From JAKPRU01 sp029568995 (GTDB lineage: Bacteria; Hinthialibacterota; Hinthialibacteria; Hinthialibacterales; JAKPRU01), in assembly GCA_035430965.1 (NCBI GenBank), contig DAOMHQ010000002.1:4316-68315 (forward strand): a stretch of 64,000 nt of DNA, in the 5' to 3' direction. Of this stretch, positions 52,557 to 62,433 are shown piece by piece (the stretch's first letter is position 1; the number at the start of each line of letters is the position of its first letter). The notes beneath the pieces were generated by a model. It was not told the origin of the DNA. It worked only from the letters and a program-made list of their open reading frames with translations, and ran no database searches. The translations under genes were made by a program, and so were the position numbers.

Positions 52557-54308
52557 TCACCGTGTAGGCTCGGATTCGATCTCGTACTTCAGATCGTTGA
52601 ATAATTCACCGGAATCGTCGGTAATGCGCCCATAGAAACCGGTGGTACCGCGCATCTGGCAGATTTGCAGCAGGATGGTGTTTCGTCCCGGCGAGAGAAC
52701 GATGTCGATGACGTCATCATCAACGATTGGCCCGCGTTTGCGGTTGACCTCGTATAATTTCTCTCCGTTCACCCAGACCGCAATTCCATCGTTACTGCCG
52801 GTACGCAATTGAGCGGCACGTCTGTCCGGCGATGTAACATAGCACAGCGCGAAATAGCTCATCCATCGGTTCGGATCGAACAGGGACATGGGATTGACAT
52901 AACCGCTATATGGATTGGAACTCCACAGCTTCCACGACATCTGCTTCCCGTCTTTTGTAGCAATGGATGTTGGGATCTCGGTTTGTGTTGTGTCAATCCA
53001 CTGTGTACGGAAAGCGGTGTTGCGGTTAGGCGGATCGGCCTGATTCTCAAACGGCCCGAGCAGCAGCCAGTCTGTGATCAGGCCGAAATTGCCGACGATA
53101 TCCATGTAGCCGTCTTTTCGGTATTGCTCGGCGGTTTGCACAAGTAACGGATCGGCCATAGGCGCTTTTTCGCGCATCACGGCTTTGAAATCATCGAGGC
53201 GTTCATCCACCGGCAGACGATCGTTGGACCGTGCCTTATAGCGTTCGGCTTCCTCTTCGGTGAATTGCCACCAAACCGCTCCGTGAGAGTAAATCCAGTT
53301 ATAGCGCCTGGCGAAGGCATTCGCGAAAGCGTACTGGACTGCGAATGTCTCCGGGGGATAGTTGGAGGATTTGTCCGCGTAAGAGCCGATATTTTCATCG
53401 CCGAATTTCTCACGTTTGCCCGCGTAGGCGATGACATTTCCTTTATCGTCTGTCAATTCCCGGTAGTAACCGAGCGGCCAGCAGCCGATAGCGATGGAGC
53501 CCTTCTGCCGCCAATAATCCCAGAGGTCGGGCGGCAGAATATCTTTCATCTGTCCGTCCACCTGGGAGACATGCGAGAGAAGCCGCAGCGGATCCGTCTC
53601 CTGGTACGTGCCTTCGGTGAGAATGTGTACTCCGCCCGGGGCGTTCCGTTTCTGTGCGGCGCGAATGAATCCGACGGTCAAATCAATAGCCAGCGGGCCA
53701 TAGTACAGCACCCCTTCGGGGAGGGTGAGCAGAACCATCTCCGGGTAGGTCTCGAACATGGGGGCGATCATCTGTTCGCCGCGCTGCAGGGCTTTGGCGC
53801 GAACGGCGGCGGGATCGAATTTCTTGTCCGCATAGCCCTGCCAATCGAGGAAATACATGTCGCTGATGTATTCGATGTCGATGGCGACTCCGCGCATTCC
53901 GGCGAGTCGGGCAAATTCGGCGGCATTGCGGAAATTCGCGTTCAGTTTTTCCCATGCGGCATCGTCGAACCAATCGGGCAGCGGGGTGTAGAACGCAACC
54001 TTGATGAAGTTGTCTTCAATGCCTGCCTCGCGGCACACCTCGGAGCACTTGCGGAGTTTTTGCAGAGTGGCATCCGCCTCGCCCTGAGTCTGGGGATCTT
54101 TATCCACCGCCCAGACATCGCTGTCCCAGTTGTGCATGATCCCATCCAACAGAAATCCACCGAATCCGTTTGCCGCCCATTCCTTGGCAGAGACTTCCAC
54201 GTATTCGGGGGTGACCGGAGAGAAGATCAAAGTCTTCGGCTCTCCGCCCGCTCGAAGCGGGAGCAGGCATACAATCGTCGTCATAAGGAGGCGTGTTGGC
54301 TTGTTCAT
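52557..54308 (-). CDS. Secreted TIM-barrel glycosidase-like protein with a C-terminal beta-sandwich
   Basis: The 583-residue protein has a signal (LLMTTIVCLLPLRAGG). A barrel follows, with NGFGGFLLDGIMHNWD, VAIDIEYISD, LLTLPEGVLYYGP and HGAVWWQFTEEE. Candidate acidic residues are Asp and Glu of VAIDIEYISD. From about 410 a beta-sandwich follows: DWLLLGPFENQADP, then NDGIAVWVNGEKLYEVNR and LSPGRNTILLQICQMRGTTGF, a fold typical of PA14/CBM-like appendages. No exact family is recognised. Its relation to the 33114 and 35880 paralogues is only general. Confidence 0.55.
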   Translation of the reverse strand: MNKPTRLLMTTIVCLLPLRAGGEPKTLIFSPVTPEYVEVSAKEWAANGFGGFLLDGIMHNWDSDVWAVDKDPQTQGEADATLQKLRKCSEVCREAGIEDNFIKVAFYTPLPDWFDDAAWEKLNANFRNAAEFARLAGMRGVAIDIEYISDMYFLDWQGYADKKFDPAAVRAKALQRGEQMIAPMFETYPEMVLLTLPEGVLYYGPLAIDLTVGFIRAAQKRNAPGGVHILTEGTYQETDPLRLLSHVSQVDGQMKDILPPDLWDYWRQKGSIAIGCWPLGYYRELTDDKGNVIAYAGKREKFGDENIGSYADKSSNYPPETFAVQYAFANAFARRYNWIYSHGAVWWQFTEEEAERYKARSNDRLPVDERLDDFKAVMREKAPMADPLLVQTAEQYRKDGYMDIVGNFGLITDWLLLGPFENQADPPNRNTAFRTQWIDTTQTEIPTSIATKDGKQMSWKLWSSNPYSGYVNPMSLFDPNRWMSYFALCYVTSPDRRAAQLRTGSNDGIAVWVNGEKLYEVNRKRGPIVDDDVIDIVLSPGRNTILLQICQMRGTTGFYGRITDDSGELFNDLKYEIESEPTR

Positions 54309-54435
54309 GAATCTGTCTCCGAGATTTGCCAGGATTGTGCTGTTATCCTATCATATCCGATAATCCGATCTTGATAATGACAAAGGGCGGGAATGGCGAT
54401 ATATCAGACGGAAGATTTCCGTTTTGAGCAGCCCG

Positions 54436-57400
54436 ATGCGTAACGCCGCCTCCCGTGTTTCTCTTCTCCTTCCGGTCATACCCGGCATGCTGCTTATTGC
54501 GGTCTTTGGAGTGCATGCATTTGCGCAGGTTCCCACCGTCGCGGCGGGGTATTCCATCGACGCCTTGACTGAGGGGATTGCGATCTCCGATTTGGCGTTC
54601 AACGGAGATGGCGATCTGTTTGCGGCATACGGGAACACAGTCCTCGTATTTCAAGACGATTTTTCATCGAGAGTCCTGTGCCGGGATCCTCTTCTATTCG
54701 ATTCGCGGTCTCCGGTCTTGGTCTCCGATGAAGAACAGGGAAGCATTCTCCGGCTGGATGTCGGGGAATCTGCTTTGCGGGTAACGCGGGCGTATTTGGA
54801 CGGCACTGTCGAGCGTGTGCTGGACGAGCTGACTGTGGATTTCCCGGTTCGAGGGATGGCTGTCGGTCCAACCAGCGCCCCCTGGAACGGCGATTTCTTC
54901 TTCCCGGCGGTCGATCCGGTTTCCTTGTGGGGAGGCGTGTTGCGGATCGAAAGGACTTCGGCTACCTCACAGGTATTTGCAGCAGGGATTTCGTTCAGCC
55001 CCGGTGCTGCCGGATGTACTTTCGGATTTGGCGGCCAACCGTATATGTCCACCGGAGCCACAGTCTACCGAGCGAATACCGATGGGAGTTTTGATTCATT
55101 TTGTGTAATAGTGGCGGATGGACAGGGGATTTCTCCCAAGTTGTCAAAATTGGTTTTCGCCAATTCCGATTTCTTTGGAGAATCTTTATTTGCAGTCTCC
55201 GAAACGGGTTCAGAAAAAGATGCAGAGACAAGGTTGTATCGAATTGACGCCAGCGGAAATGCAGCTCTGGTTGCCGATTTCGGGAAGCAGCCTTTTCATG
55301 GGATGGCATTCTCACCGGGCGGCAAGTTCCCGGCGGGGTTGTATATTGCTGTCGGAGAGACGATTGGTCTTGTCCGGTCGCAGTTTCCCCCAACCCCCAC
55401 GCCGTTGCCCGAAAGCACGCCGACTCCTGTTCCTTCTTCACGACTTCGACTGCGTCCCATTCCGGACCTCCGCCTGCTCGTGAATACATCCTATTCATCC
55501 GTACTGGATCTGCGCGACTATGTGGCCGGGACGGATACACCCGTGGACCAGCTGTTCTGGGAATGGGAGCGACTGGGCGAAACACGGTTCTCCAACGTCG
55601 TCAGCTTTCCTGCACAGCTGAAAGCGGGGGAGGAGTACGAACTGAGCATCCGAGTCTCGGATGGTCGGCAGTCCGCAATGGAAATCGCGACGGTGAAGAC
55701 CTCCACATTCATTGTTCGGCCCTACCAGCTCTCTCCCGTGATTCTGCACAATTTGAGTCCTTATCAAAGCCCCTATCTGCTGAATGATTTCATTGATCCA
55801 CAGGAGATCAGGAACTATAGCGCAATCTCCTGGCATTTCGTTCCCGATTCCGGTCCGGGATTTCGAGTTGAGATTGCGGAGGACTCTTCATTTCAAGTAA
55901 TCCCGAATGGGACGCCAATCAGCGAACCGGTACGTTTGTCCTTCTTCGCCCAGGCAGAGCTGCTCGAGACTCCAACGGAGACTGAAACGCCCACGTGGAC
56001 TGCCACGCCTTCCATCACGCCGACCTGGACTTTCACGGCGACTGCCTCCCGCACTTCGACTTTCACGCCAAGTCCGACGCCGACAGGGACACCGACTGCC
56101 ACGTTTGAACCTACACCGCCGCCTTCTCCGACTCCGACCCATACCCCCACACCGATTGCCACCCAAACTCCTTCGGCAACGCCATCCGCCACGAAGTCGC
56201 CGACCGGCACGCCGACAAGGACGCGGACTCCAACTCTTACTCCCAGCCCATCCGCGACGAATACCCAGGGGCCGACGGCAACGCCATCGCCCACTCCCAT
56301 CCAGGTCCACACGTGTGACCGCGAATTTCAGTTGGCTTTCGCGGGGACATTCCGAACCGGCGATGTTCCGTACGATCTGGAAGCGGGCGATTTCAATGAG
56401 GATGGGATTCCCGACCTCGTGACGGCGGATTTGTATGGGAACAGCCTTTCCCTGTTCCTGGGGCTGGGAACGGGGGCATTTCGACCGGCCGGGGCCATCC
56501 TGACAGATACCGGTCCGGCGAGTATCGCGGTCGCGGATATGAACCGAGATGGCCATTTGGATCTGGTTGTTGTGCATTCCTACGGGCAGACTCTCCGCAC
56601 CTTTCTGGGCGATGGACACGGGCGCTTCTCCCCTCTCATGCCGGTTACCATTCCCCCCACGGCGAATCCCGATATCGAAAGCGGCGCACCGCGCCTGAAT
56701 CTGCTGGCGGTGGGAGATGTGACGGGAGACGGGTGGCTGGACGCGGTGGTTCCGTCGCTTGAATTTGATGAAGATCGACTGGTTGTCTACCGGGGAGGCG
56801 AAAGCGGGCCATTGGAGCCAGTCTCGTATGTTGTCCTGCCGGGGGCGTTCGGCGGATTGGAGATGGCCGATTTTGACGGTAATGGTCTTGCGGATCTGGC
56901 TGGCGCAGTCAGTCGTCCCTACCGACTGTTGGCGTACTTGAACCAGGGCGGTCAATTTCAGTCCACGGCTTCTTTCGCCACGGATGACCGGGTGGCCGGT
57001 TCCTATACCCGAAGCCTTTCCGTGCAGGATATCGACATGGACGGGCATCCGGACCTGGCGGTATCTCTCTTTGATGGAACGCGGCGTCTCTACTACGGGC
57101 GAGGAGATGGGACGTTCGATCAGGCCGTGCTGGGAGGATTTCTGGAAAATGCTCTTACAGAGTCCATCCGTGCGGCGGATCTGGATCTGAACGGCGTCTC
57201 GGATCTGATCCTGCTGAATCGCGAGATCGGTACGGAGGGAAAGCAGTCCATCGGGATTGTCTGTGGAGGTGCTCCACGGCTATATGAGGCAGCAGCGGTG
57301 TTTCGTACTGCTCGGCCCGCGTCGCCATTTTCGCGTCTTCCCATGGTGGTAACGGATTTCAATCGGGACGGCAGGCCGGATATTGCGGCCTGTGACAGTG

Positions 57401-57447
57401 CCTCCGACGACATTTTTGTGTTCATCAACCGCTCAGGCGGCGAGTGA
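54436..57447 (+). CDS. Secreted FG-GAP/VCBS repeat protein with Thr-Pro linkers
   Basis: The 1003-residue protein has a signal (VSLLLPVIPGMLLIAVFGV). The N-terminal third is propeller-like with a Thr-Pro linker and then Ig-like strands (LEYELSIRVSDGRQ). A long Thr-Pro-rich linker follows (about 515-630: TPTETETPTWTATPS...). Six FG-GAP/VCBS units close the chain, each with a DxNxDGxxDL calcium motif: GDFNEDGIPDLV, DMNRDGHLDLV, DVTGDGWLDAV, DFDGNGLADLA, DIDMDGHPDLA and DLDLNGVSDLI, with DFNRDGRPDIA last. TTG at 54424 is an alternative start. Confidence 0.75.
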   Translation: MRNAASRVSLLLPVIPGMLLIAVFGVHAFAQVPTVAAGYSIDALTEGIAISDLAFNGDGDLFAAYGNTVLVFQDDFSSRVLCRDPLLFDSRSPVLVSDEEQGSILRLDVGESALRVTRAYLDGTVERVLDELTVDFPVRGMAVGPTSAPWNGDFFFPAVDPVSLWGGVLRIERTSATSQVFAAGISFSPGAAGCTFGFGGQPYMSTGATVYRANTDGSFDSFCVIVADGQGISPKLSKLVFANSDFFGESLFAVSETGSEKDAETRLYRIDASGNAALVADFGKQPFHGMAFSPGGKFPAGLYIAVGETIGLVRSQFPPTPTPLPESTPTPVPSSRLRLRPIPDLRLLVNTSYSSVLDLRDYVAGTDTPVDQLFWEWERLGETRFSNVVSFPAQLKAGEEYELSIRVSDGRQSAMEIATVKTSTFIVRPYQLSPVILHNLSPYQSPYLLNDFIDPQEIRNYSAISWHFVPDSGPGFRVEIAEDSSFQVIPNGTPISEPVRLSFFAQAELLETPTETETPTWTATPSITPTWTFTATASRTSTFTPSPTPTGTPTATFEPTPPPSPTPTHTPTPIATQTPSATPSATKSPTGTPTRTRTPTLTPSPSATNTQGPTATPSPTPIQVHTCDREFQLAFAGTFRTGDVPYDLEAGDFNEDGIPDLVTADLYGNSLSLFLGLGTGAFRPAGAILTDTGPASIAVADMNRDGHLDLVVVHSYGQTLRTFLGDGHGRFSPLMPVTIPPTANPDIESGAPRLNLLAVGDVTGDGWLDAVVPSLEFDEDRLVVYRGGESGPLEPVSYVVLPGAFGGLEMADFDGNGLADLAGAVSRPYRLLAYLNQGGQFQSTASFATDDRVAGSYTRSLSVQDIDMDGHPDLAVSLFDGTRRLYYGRGDGTFDQAVLGGFLENALTESIRAADLDLNGVSDLILLNREIGTEGKQSIGIVCGGAPRLYEAAAVFRTARPASPFSRLPMVVTDFNRDGRPDIAACDSASDDIFVFINRSGGE

Positions 57448-57451
57448 GAGA

Positions 57452-59203
57452 ATGATGGCAATTGTGTTACGCGGATCTTGTCGGTTCTTGATTCTGGGAG
57501 TCTGCTGGACCCTGATTCCGGCGGATTTCTGCGTTCATGAGGCATATTGTGTTGAACTCAATCGTCCTGCATTCCTGGCCGGTCAGGACTGGGACACCGC
57601 ATACGCGGAAGTAGTCTCTTCCGTGAATCCCGAAGGAGCCGATTGGGAGGCGGACTCTCTGGAGGGTAAGGGTCTGCGGATCATCAAAATCGGGGAGACG
57701 CCTTTGGCCGGTGTTTCGGTTGAGAACCGGAGTATCCGACTGGATGTTTATGCCTGGCAAGCCGTTCGTCTGTTCTCCAATTCGATTCCGGTCGGGACCG
57801 GCCCGATTACGCTTCGGATGAAGATATACAACGAGGGCCAGATTCCGGCACAGGTTGCCGTTGCATTCGTGGGCGCGGATGAAAACGGGCAGCCGGATTT
57901 CAGGAACCTCGCATCCGGGCAGCTTTTGAGTGATGAAATCCCGACTACAGAGCGGGAGTTCTCCTTTACATACCAATCGACCTCACCGGTCGCGTTTTTG
58001 ATTCTGCAGGCTGTGGGATCGACGAGCGGTGTTTCCGTTGTCCACATCAGGGGCATTCGAGTTCATCGAGGTTGGTGGCCGACAGACCTGGCGATTGCTC
58101 CAACCCGTTTGGCGTTGTATGAGGACTTTGAGAGCGAAAAGACTCTTCTGCAGCGGAATGACCGTGTAAGCACTGTTTTTGGCGGACGGTTCCCGGATAC
58201 ACATACACGAATTCCGAACGGGTCGGGGCAATGCTGGCTGTTGCGGACAAGCAAATCCACGGATGTGATTCAACAATACATCTTTGCACCAACCGGATTG
58301 TCGCCCGTTATCCTTCCGGCCCAATTGGAGGCTCATGTCTGGGTTCGTCGAATGAACAATGAGAACCAGGGAGATTTCTACCTGGGATTGACGGATGACG
58401 ATCATACGGTGGTGGTGTCCGTGCCGGTGGCGGATCTGCCGATAAACACATGGCGTCTTGTGCGTACGGGGGGCACGTTTCGGACTCGCGGGGCCATGGA
58501 TCCGACGATCCTGGTCCAGGTTGCAGGCGGCCCGGCCTCCGTGCTGGTGGACGATATCGAGCTGCACGCGCCGCACGACCGGAATATCTACTGGGAAGCA
58601 GGCGTCAGGTCCACCGCGACTCCGTCGCCCACATCCACGCCGCAGAACACCCCAACGCCATCGCCCACTCCAAAATTGGCAGCGTCTCCCACTCCGGAGA
58701 TCATCCCAATTCCGACACCGGCCGCCAATGGCATTACGATTATCAGTGCATCCGCGACGGAGGATCTGAATGCGATCAGCGATTCCACATTGGTTGTCAA
58801 GATCGACGATCTGCCGGTTGAGAATCCCTACCCGGCTCCGGTCGCACCGGCCCGATCCCAGTTCGATCCGGTCCCCGGCACGGCGTTCATCAGCAGCACT
58901 TCCCGCGCGGGCATTGAGAGAGGGCTTGATAATCCCGATTGGATTCTGTTCCGGGTTCCGTTTATGATGCCCAAGAGTTTTTCATCCTCTTTGATGCGGA
59001 TTCAGACTTCTTTTGATGGGGAGTTGCGTGCGGAGCTGAATGGGGTGTTTCTATGGAGCTGCGGTCGGACACCTTATGAGGATACCGCCGCGAATCATTC
59101 CCAACTCCGGTTCGGATACAATGAATTGACGTTTGAACTGAATCGGAGAGATGCCCCGGTTCTTGCATTCAGCTTCCGGGTCGTGATTACATGGACTCCT
59201 TAG
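57452..59203 (+). CDS. Secreted Thr-Pro-linker beta-sandwich protein
   Basis: The 583-residue protein has a signal (GSCRFLILGVCWTLIPADF). Two carbohydrate-binding-like beta-sandwiches follow (LYEDFESEKTLLQRNDRV...WWP; AHVWVRRMNNENQGDFYLGL). A Thr-Pro-rich linker (TATPSPTSTPQNTPTPSPTP) and a C-terminal beta domain finish it. ATG 57452 is 4 bases after the previous stop, so the genes share a transcript. No enzyme signature is seen. Confidence 0.6.
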   Translation: MMAIVLRGSCRFLILGVCWTLIPADFCVHEAYCVELNRPAFLAGQDWDTAYAEVVSSVNPEGADWEADSLEGKGLRIIKIGETPLAGVSVENRSIRLDVYAWQAVRLFSNSIPVGTGPITLRMKIYNEGQIPAQVAVAFVGADENGQPDFRNLASGQLLSDEIPTTEREFSFTYQSTSPVAFLILQAVGSTSGVSVVHIRGIRVHRGWWPTDLAIAPTRLALYEDFESEKTLLQRNDRVSTVFGGRFPDTHTRIPNGSGQCWLLRTSKSTDVIQQYIFAPTGLSPVILPAQLEAHVWVRRMNNENQGDFYLGLTDDDHTVVVSVPVADLPINTWRLVRTGGTFRTRGAMDPTILVQVAGGPASVLVDDIELHAPHDRNIYWEAGVRSTATPSPTSTPQNTPTPSPTPKLAASPTPEIIPIPTPAANGITIISASATEDLNAISDSTLVVKIDDLPVENPYPAPVAPARSQFDPVPGTAFISSTSRAGIERGLDNPDWILFRVPFMMPKSFSSSLMRIQTSFDGELRAELNGVFLWSCGRTPYEDTAANHSQLRFGYNELTFELNRRDAPVLAFSFRVVITWTP

Positions 59204-59260
59204 CTGGAGAAGCCGGTCGAGAGGCGCTCTTGGTGTGCAAAGGAAAAGTCCTTTATGACT

Positions 59261-59344
59261 GTCATTCTGCGTGAATGCTTGAGATTTCTCCCTTCGGTCG
59301 AAATGACAAGAGGAGTGTCATTCCGAACGAATGTGAGGAATCTC
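59261..59344. repeat. Dispersed GTCATT...AATGAC repeat, copy 2
   Basis: GAGATTTCTCCCTTCGGTCG...AATGAC, then GTCATTCCGAACGAATGTGAGG...ATCTC. These are the two modules of the 13005-13070 repeat in reverse order and orientation. The first module is preceded by a divergent GTCATTCTGCGTGAATGC end. Confidence 0.6.
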
Positions 59345-59471
59345 AACGGACCATGAGATCCCGGAGCCGTCTCTTGCGATAGCATGTGGGGCAAGAATAT
59401 TTTGTTGAGGGATTTCATTTGTAGAACACCGGGCATTGGGATCATAATACGTTGGAGAAAGACTGACGAAC

Positions 59472-60671
59472 ATGCGAGCGAAACAAACTGGGTCGGGAAT
59501 TGCNNNNNNNNNNNNNNNNNNNNNNNNNNNNNNNNNNNNNNNNNNNNNNNNNNNNNNNNNNNNNNNNNNNNNNNNNNNNNNNNNNNNNNNNNNNNNNNNN
59601 NNNACCCGCGTGGAGGCATTGGGCGGTGTGATGTTCTCCTGGACTGCGGTGGAAGGAGCGCAATCGTACGTTCTTCAGCTGAACATCCTGGGAACCTTGC
59701 AGCAATACCCTTCAACCGGGACCTATCAATTTATCTCTCTGAATTATGCTTCCGGGACTTCGGTTGAATGGACTGTGTGGGCACTGGATTCATCGGGTAT
59801 CGAAGGAGCGCATAGTGCGGTTCGCTCTTTCCTGATCGGTAGCACAGTCACGCCCACCCCCACGCCGGTGGGCACACCAACGCCGTCGGCGGTTCCTGAA
59901 CTGCTCGAACCGCAAGAAGGGGCCACTTTCACGACAGATCAACTTCGCGAAGGGATTCAATTGAATTGGACGGCGATATCAGGGGCTTCGGGATATCGAA
60001 TCAATCTCACCCTGGATAGTGTTCCCGTGCCACCCCGATATGCCGAGCGGCCCCCGTTTCAGCTGGTGCTCGATCTGAACCAGGCTGGAACCATCCGGTG
60101 GGCGGTTCAGATACTGGGGAGTTCCGGAGAACCCGGAGTGAGCAGCGGCAGCCGCCTGATTCTTGTCGTGAAGGGCGCGGCGACCCCCACCCCCACGCCG
60201 GTGCTACCGGATGCGCCGCAACTCCTGTCGCCGGAGGACCGAGCGTGGATTCGAAGCAGCGAATGGGTGAACGGTGTCGGATTTCGCTGGACGGAAGTTA
60301 CCGGGGCGATTCGATATGCTCTTCAGGTCCAAAGCAAAGCCCGCGTGGAATACTGTCAAGAGACAACACAGTCGTCAGCCCAGGTTGTTCTCGATCTCCT
60401 GGCGGAGCGGGATCTGTTCTGGTCTGTGGCGTCCGTGAATGTCGCCGGGGCAACGGGTTCTTATGCACCGGCTCGGAAAATCCGTGTCCGTCTCGGCGCA
60501 CCGGGCGACTTGAATATAACCGGGACCATGGAAGCCATTGATGCGTACCTGTTCTCTTCCACGTGGGCCGATGATGGTTCAACCTCGCTGTTTCATCGCG
60601 CGGACCTGGACGGAGATGGAACGGTCACAAGAACCGACTTGCTCGATTTGATGGGTATACTCAGTCCGTAA
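59472..60671 (+). CDS. Secreted FN3-like protein with dockerin-like C terminus (gapped)
   Basis: The N terminus is cut by a 100-N gap (59504-59603), so the signal peptide is unseen. After the gap, two FN3-like domains with Thr-Pro linkers follow (VTPTPTPVGTPTPSAVPELLEP; AATPTPTPVLPD). A third beta-domain follows (GVGFRWTEVTGAIRYALQVQSK). The last 60 residues are dockerin-like: GDLNITGTMEAIDAYLFSSTW and DLDGDGTVTRTDLLDLMGIL, i.e. two calcium loops with an Asp-x-Asp pattern. Type I dockerins bind cohesins in cellulosomes; here it may dock to a surface cohesin. Frame continuity across the gap is not guaranteed. Confidence 0.6.
   Translation: MRAKQTGSGIXXXXXXXXXXXXXXXXXXXXXXXXXXXXXXXXXXTRVEALGGVMFSWTAVEGAQSYVLQLNILGTLQQYPSTGTYQFISLNYASGTSVEWTVWALDSSGIEGAHSAVRSFLIGSTVTPTPTPVGTPTPSAVPELLEPQEGATFTTDQLREGIQLNWTAISGASGYRINLTLDSVPVPPRYAERPPFQLVLDLNQAGTIRWAVQILGSSGEPGVSSGSRLILVVKGAATPTPTPVLPDAPQLLSPEDRAWIRSSEWVNGVGFRWTEVTGAIRYALQVQSKARVEYCQETTQSSAQVVLDLLAERDLFWSVASVNVAGATGSYAPARKIRVRLGAPGDLNITGTMEAIDAYLFSSTWADDGSTSLFHRADLDGDGTVTRTDLLDLMGILSP
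59504..59603. other. Assembly gap (100 N) in the dockerin-like gene
   Basis: Exactly 100 undetermined bases just after the start of the gene. It separates an 11-codon start from the rest. Confidence 0.95.
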
Positions 60672-60694
60672 ATCGAAGGATTATCGAAGCGGCT

Positions 60695-61327
60695 ATGCGA
60701 ACACGAGTTAAAATTTGCGGGATTACCTCGCCGGAAGATGCGCGGTTTTGTGTGGACGCCGGGGCTGACGCGCTGGGACTCAATTTCTATCCCCCAAGCC
60801 CCCGTTCCATCACGATTGACCGGGCGTTGGAGATTGTTGCCTGCGTCCCGTCGTTTGTTTGCCTTGTCGGGATTTTTGTTGATCGGACCGGGGATGAGAT
60901 TCGCCGGGTCATGGAACGGGTAGGTTTGCACTTGGCGCAGGTTCACGGATCGGAGATCTCAGAGATCCCGATTGTCCCAATTCTTCGGGTGAGACGAATT
61001 CGGTCAGCCGAGGATGTTCGTGCCCTGGAGCCGATGCCGGACCCGGTGGTTCTGGTGGACACCTATCGAAGGGATCTCCATGGAGGCACGGGGGAGACAT
61101 TCGACTGGACTCTGGTGCGCGAGGTTGCCCGAAAAAGACGGATTATCCTGGCGGGCGGGCTTACCCCGGAGAATGTCGGCGAGGCAATCCGCCTGGTTCG
61201 GCCGTATGCGGTGGATGTGGCCGGCGGGGTAGAGTATTCTCCCGGGCAGAAGGACCCTGAACGAGTGTCCCGATTTGTGGATGCGGTGCGGAATGCGGAT
61301 AGCGAACTTGGGGAATCCGAGGATTGA
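60695..61327 (+). CDS. trpF: Phosphoribosylanthranilate isomerase TrpF
   Basis: TrpF converts phosphoribosylanthranilate to CdRP in tryptophan synthesis. The 210-residue barrel shows KICGIT with catalytic Cys7, then GADALGLNFYPPSPR and LVGIFVD. The second catalytic Asp is in VLVDTY. Phosphate-site segments are LAGGLTPENV and VDVAGGVEYSPGQKD (usual SSGVE replaced by AGGVE). It is full length and isolated from other trp genes, 23 bases after the dockerin-like gene. Confidence 0.93.
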   Translation: MRTRVKICGITSPEDARFCVDAGADALGLNFYPPSPRSITIDRALEIVACVPSFVCLVGIFVDRTGDEIRRVMERVGLHLAQVHGSEISEIPIVPILRVRRIRSAEDVRALEPMPDPVVLVDTYRRDLHGGTGETFDWTLVREVARKRRIILAGGLTPENVGEAIRLVRPYAVDVAGGVEYSPGQKDPERVSRFVDAVRNADSELGESED

Positions 61328-61334
61328 ATTTGGA

Positions 61335-62246
61335 CTATCGTTTCTCACGGTCATCCTGGCGTTCACGAAACACCATGCGATGCCCCGCTTTCTTCTCTTC
61401 GGGACGTTCTTCTCGCAGGGGCAGCCGCATCCGCATCACACCCCGTTCCTGAATCTCGTCCTCCAAGGATCTTTCGGCTGCCTCCATTTCATCGGAGGTG
61501 TTTTTTAACTCATTGCGCTGTTGAACCAACTCCTCCATCTCCTCGGATTCCACGCCGATCATCTGGCGTATCTCTTCAGGGGATTCCGGCAGCAGGTCCC
61601 GCAATGTAATCGTCCGTCCGTCCGGTCCGGTCATTTTCCCGCCTCGCTCAATCAGTTTTTGAATCTTTCGATCCAGATTCCCTGTCAGGCCGGACTTCTC
61701 CCGAAGCGCCTCGGTCAGGCAGGCAATGATCATATCGCATAGATTCACCTGCAGTCCGACGACTTCCTTCCACTTCCGTACGAATTGCAGCCGATACCGC
61801 AAGGAGGCTTTGAAATCGGCGTGTAGTTTTGTCAGGTCCAGGTGGGCCTGCTGCTTGGCCTGCCCGAGTTCCTCACGCGCTTCTTCGATTGCATCCTCAT
61901 CCTGTTCCACCTGCGCCTTCTGAAGTTGATCGATGGCAACCAGGATTCGGGCCAGATTGATATTGTCGCCCATGACTTTGCGGATGCGCAGGTCGGCGGA
62001 CAGCAGATTGTCTTTCAGGGTCCGCATCTGGGATTTTCCGACACGCAAGGGGGATAACATGCTGCGGATGGTTGAGGGATTGGCTTCGGGACGAGAGACC
62101 AGCTCAGTTCCCAAATTCTGCGCAATGTCAATGGAGCCGAGATAATCCTCGAATAGAACATCGCCGTCGCCCTGCAGTAATTTGTGTTCGAATGGGGTCT
62201 TTGCCTCCGAAAGGCCCAATACACTGGTGAGAAGATCCGCTACCAT
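61335..62246 (-). CDS. Coiled-coil protein of unknown function
   Basis: The 303-residue protein is nearly all helix with heptads (LARILVAIDQLQKAQVEQDED, EEAREELGQAKQQAHLDLTK). A conserved-looking segment is FKASLRYRLQFVRKWKEVVG. The C terminus is highly charged (RLPLREERPEEKKAGH). No signal peptide or membrane segment. I do not recognise a family. It converges on trpF with seven bases between stops. Confidence 0.6.
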   Translation of the reverse strand: MVADLLTSVLGLSEAKTPFEHKLLQGDGDVLFEDYLGSIDIAQNLGTELVSRPEANPSTIRSMLSPLRVGKSQMRTLKDNLLSADLRIRKVMGDNINLARILVAIDQLQKAQVEQDEDAIEEAREELGQAKQQAHLDLTKLHADFKASLRYRLQFVRKWKEVVGLQVNLCDMIIACLTEALREKSGLTGNLDRKIQKLIERGGKMTGPDGRTITLRDLLPESPEEIRQMIGVESEEMEELVQQRNELKNTSDEMEAAERSLEDEIQERGVMRMRLPLREERPEEKKAGHRMVFRERQDDREKR

Positions 62247-62433
62247 AGGACTGTTTCCCTCTCGAAGCGCCGGAATGGACAGCGTCCGGCAGCGAGGTCA
62301 GGTCTTATTATCCAATAAGTATAACCATCATACCATGTGGTTTCAAAACCGTTGGGGGGTGTGTGGAGGTTTTTTTGAGTTGCCGGAGAGTTGGACTGAA
62401 TCCGGAACCGTACGTAGAAGGATACCTCAGAAC

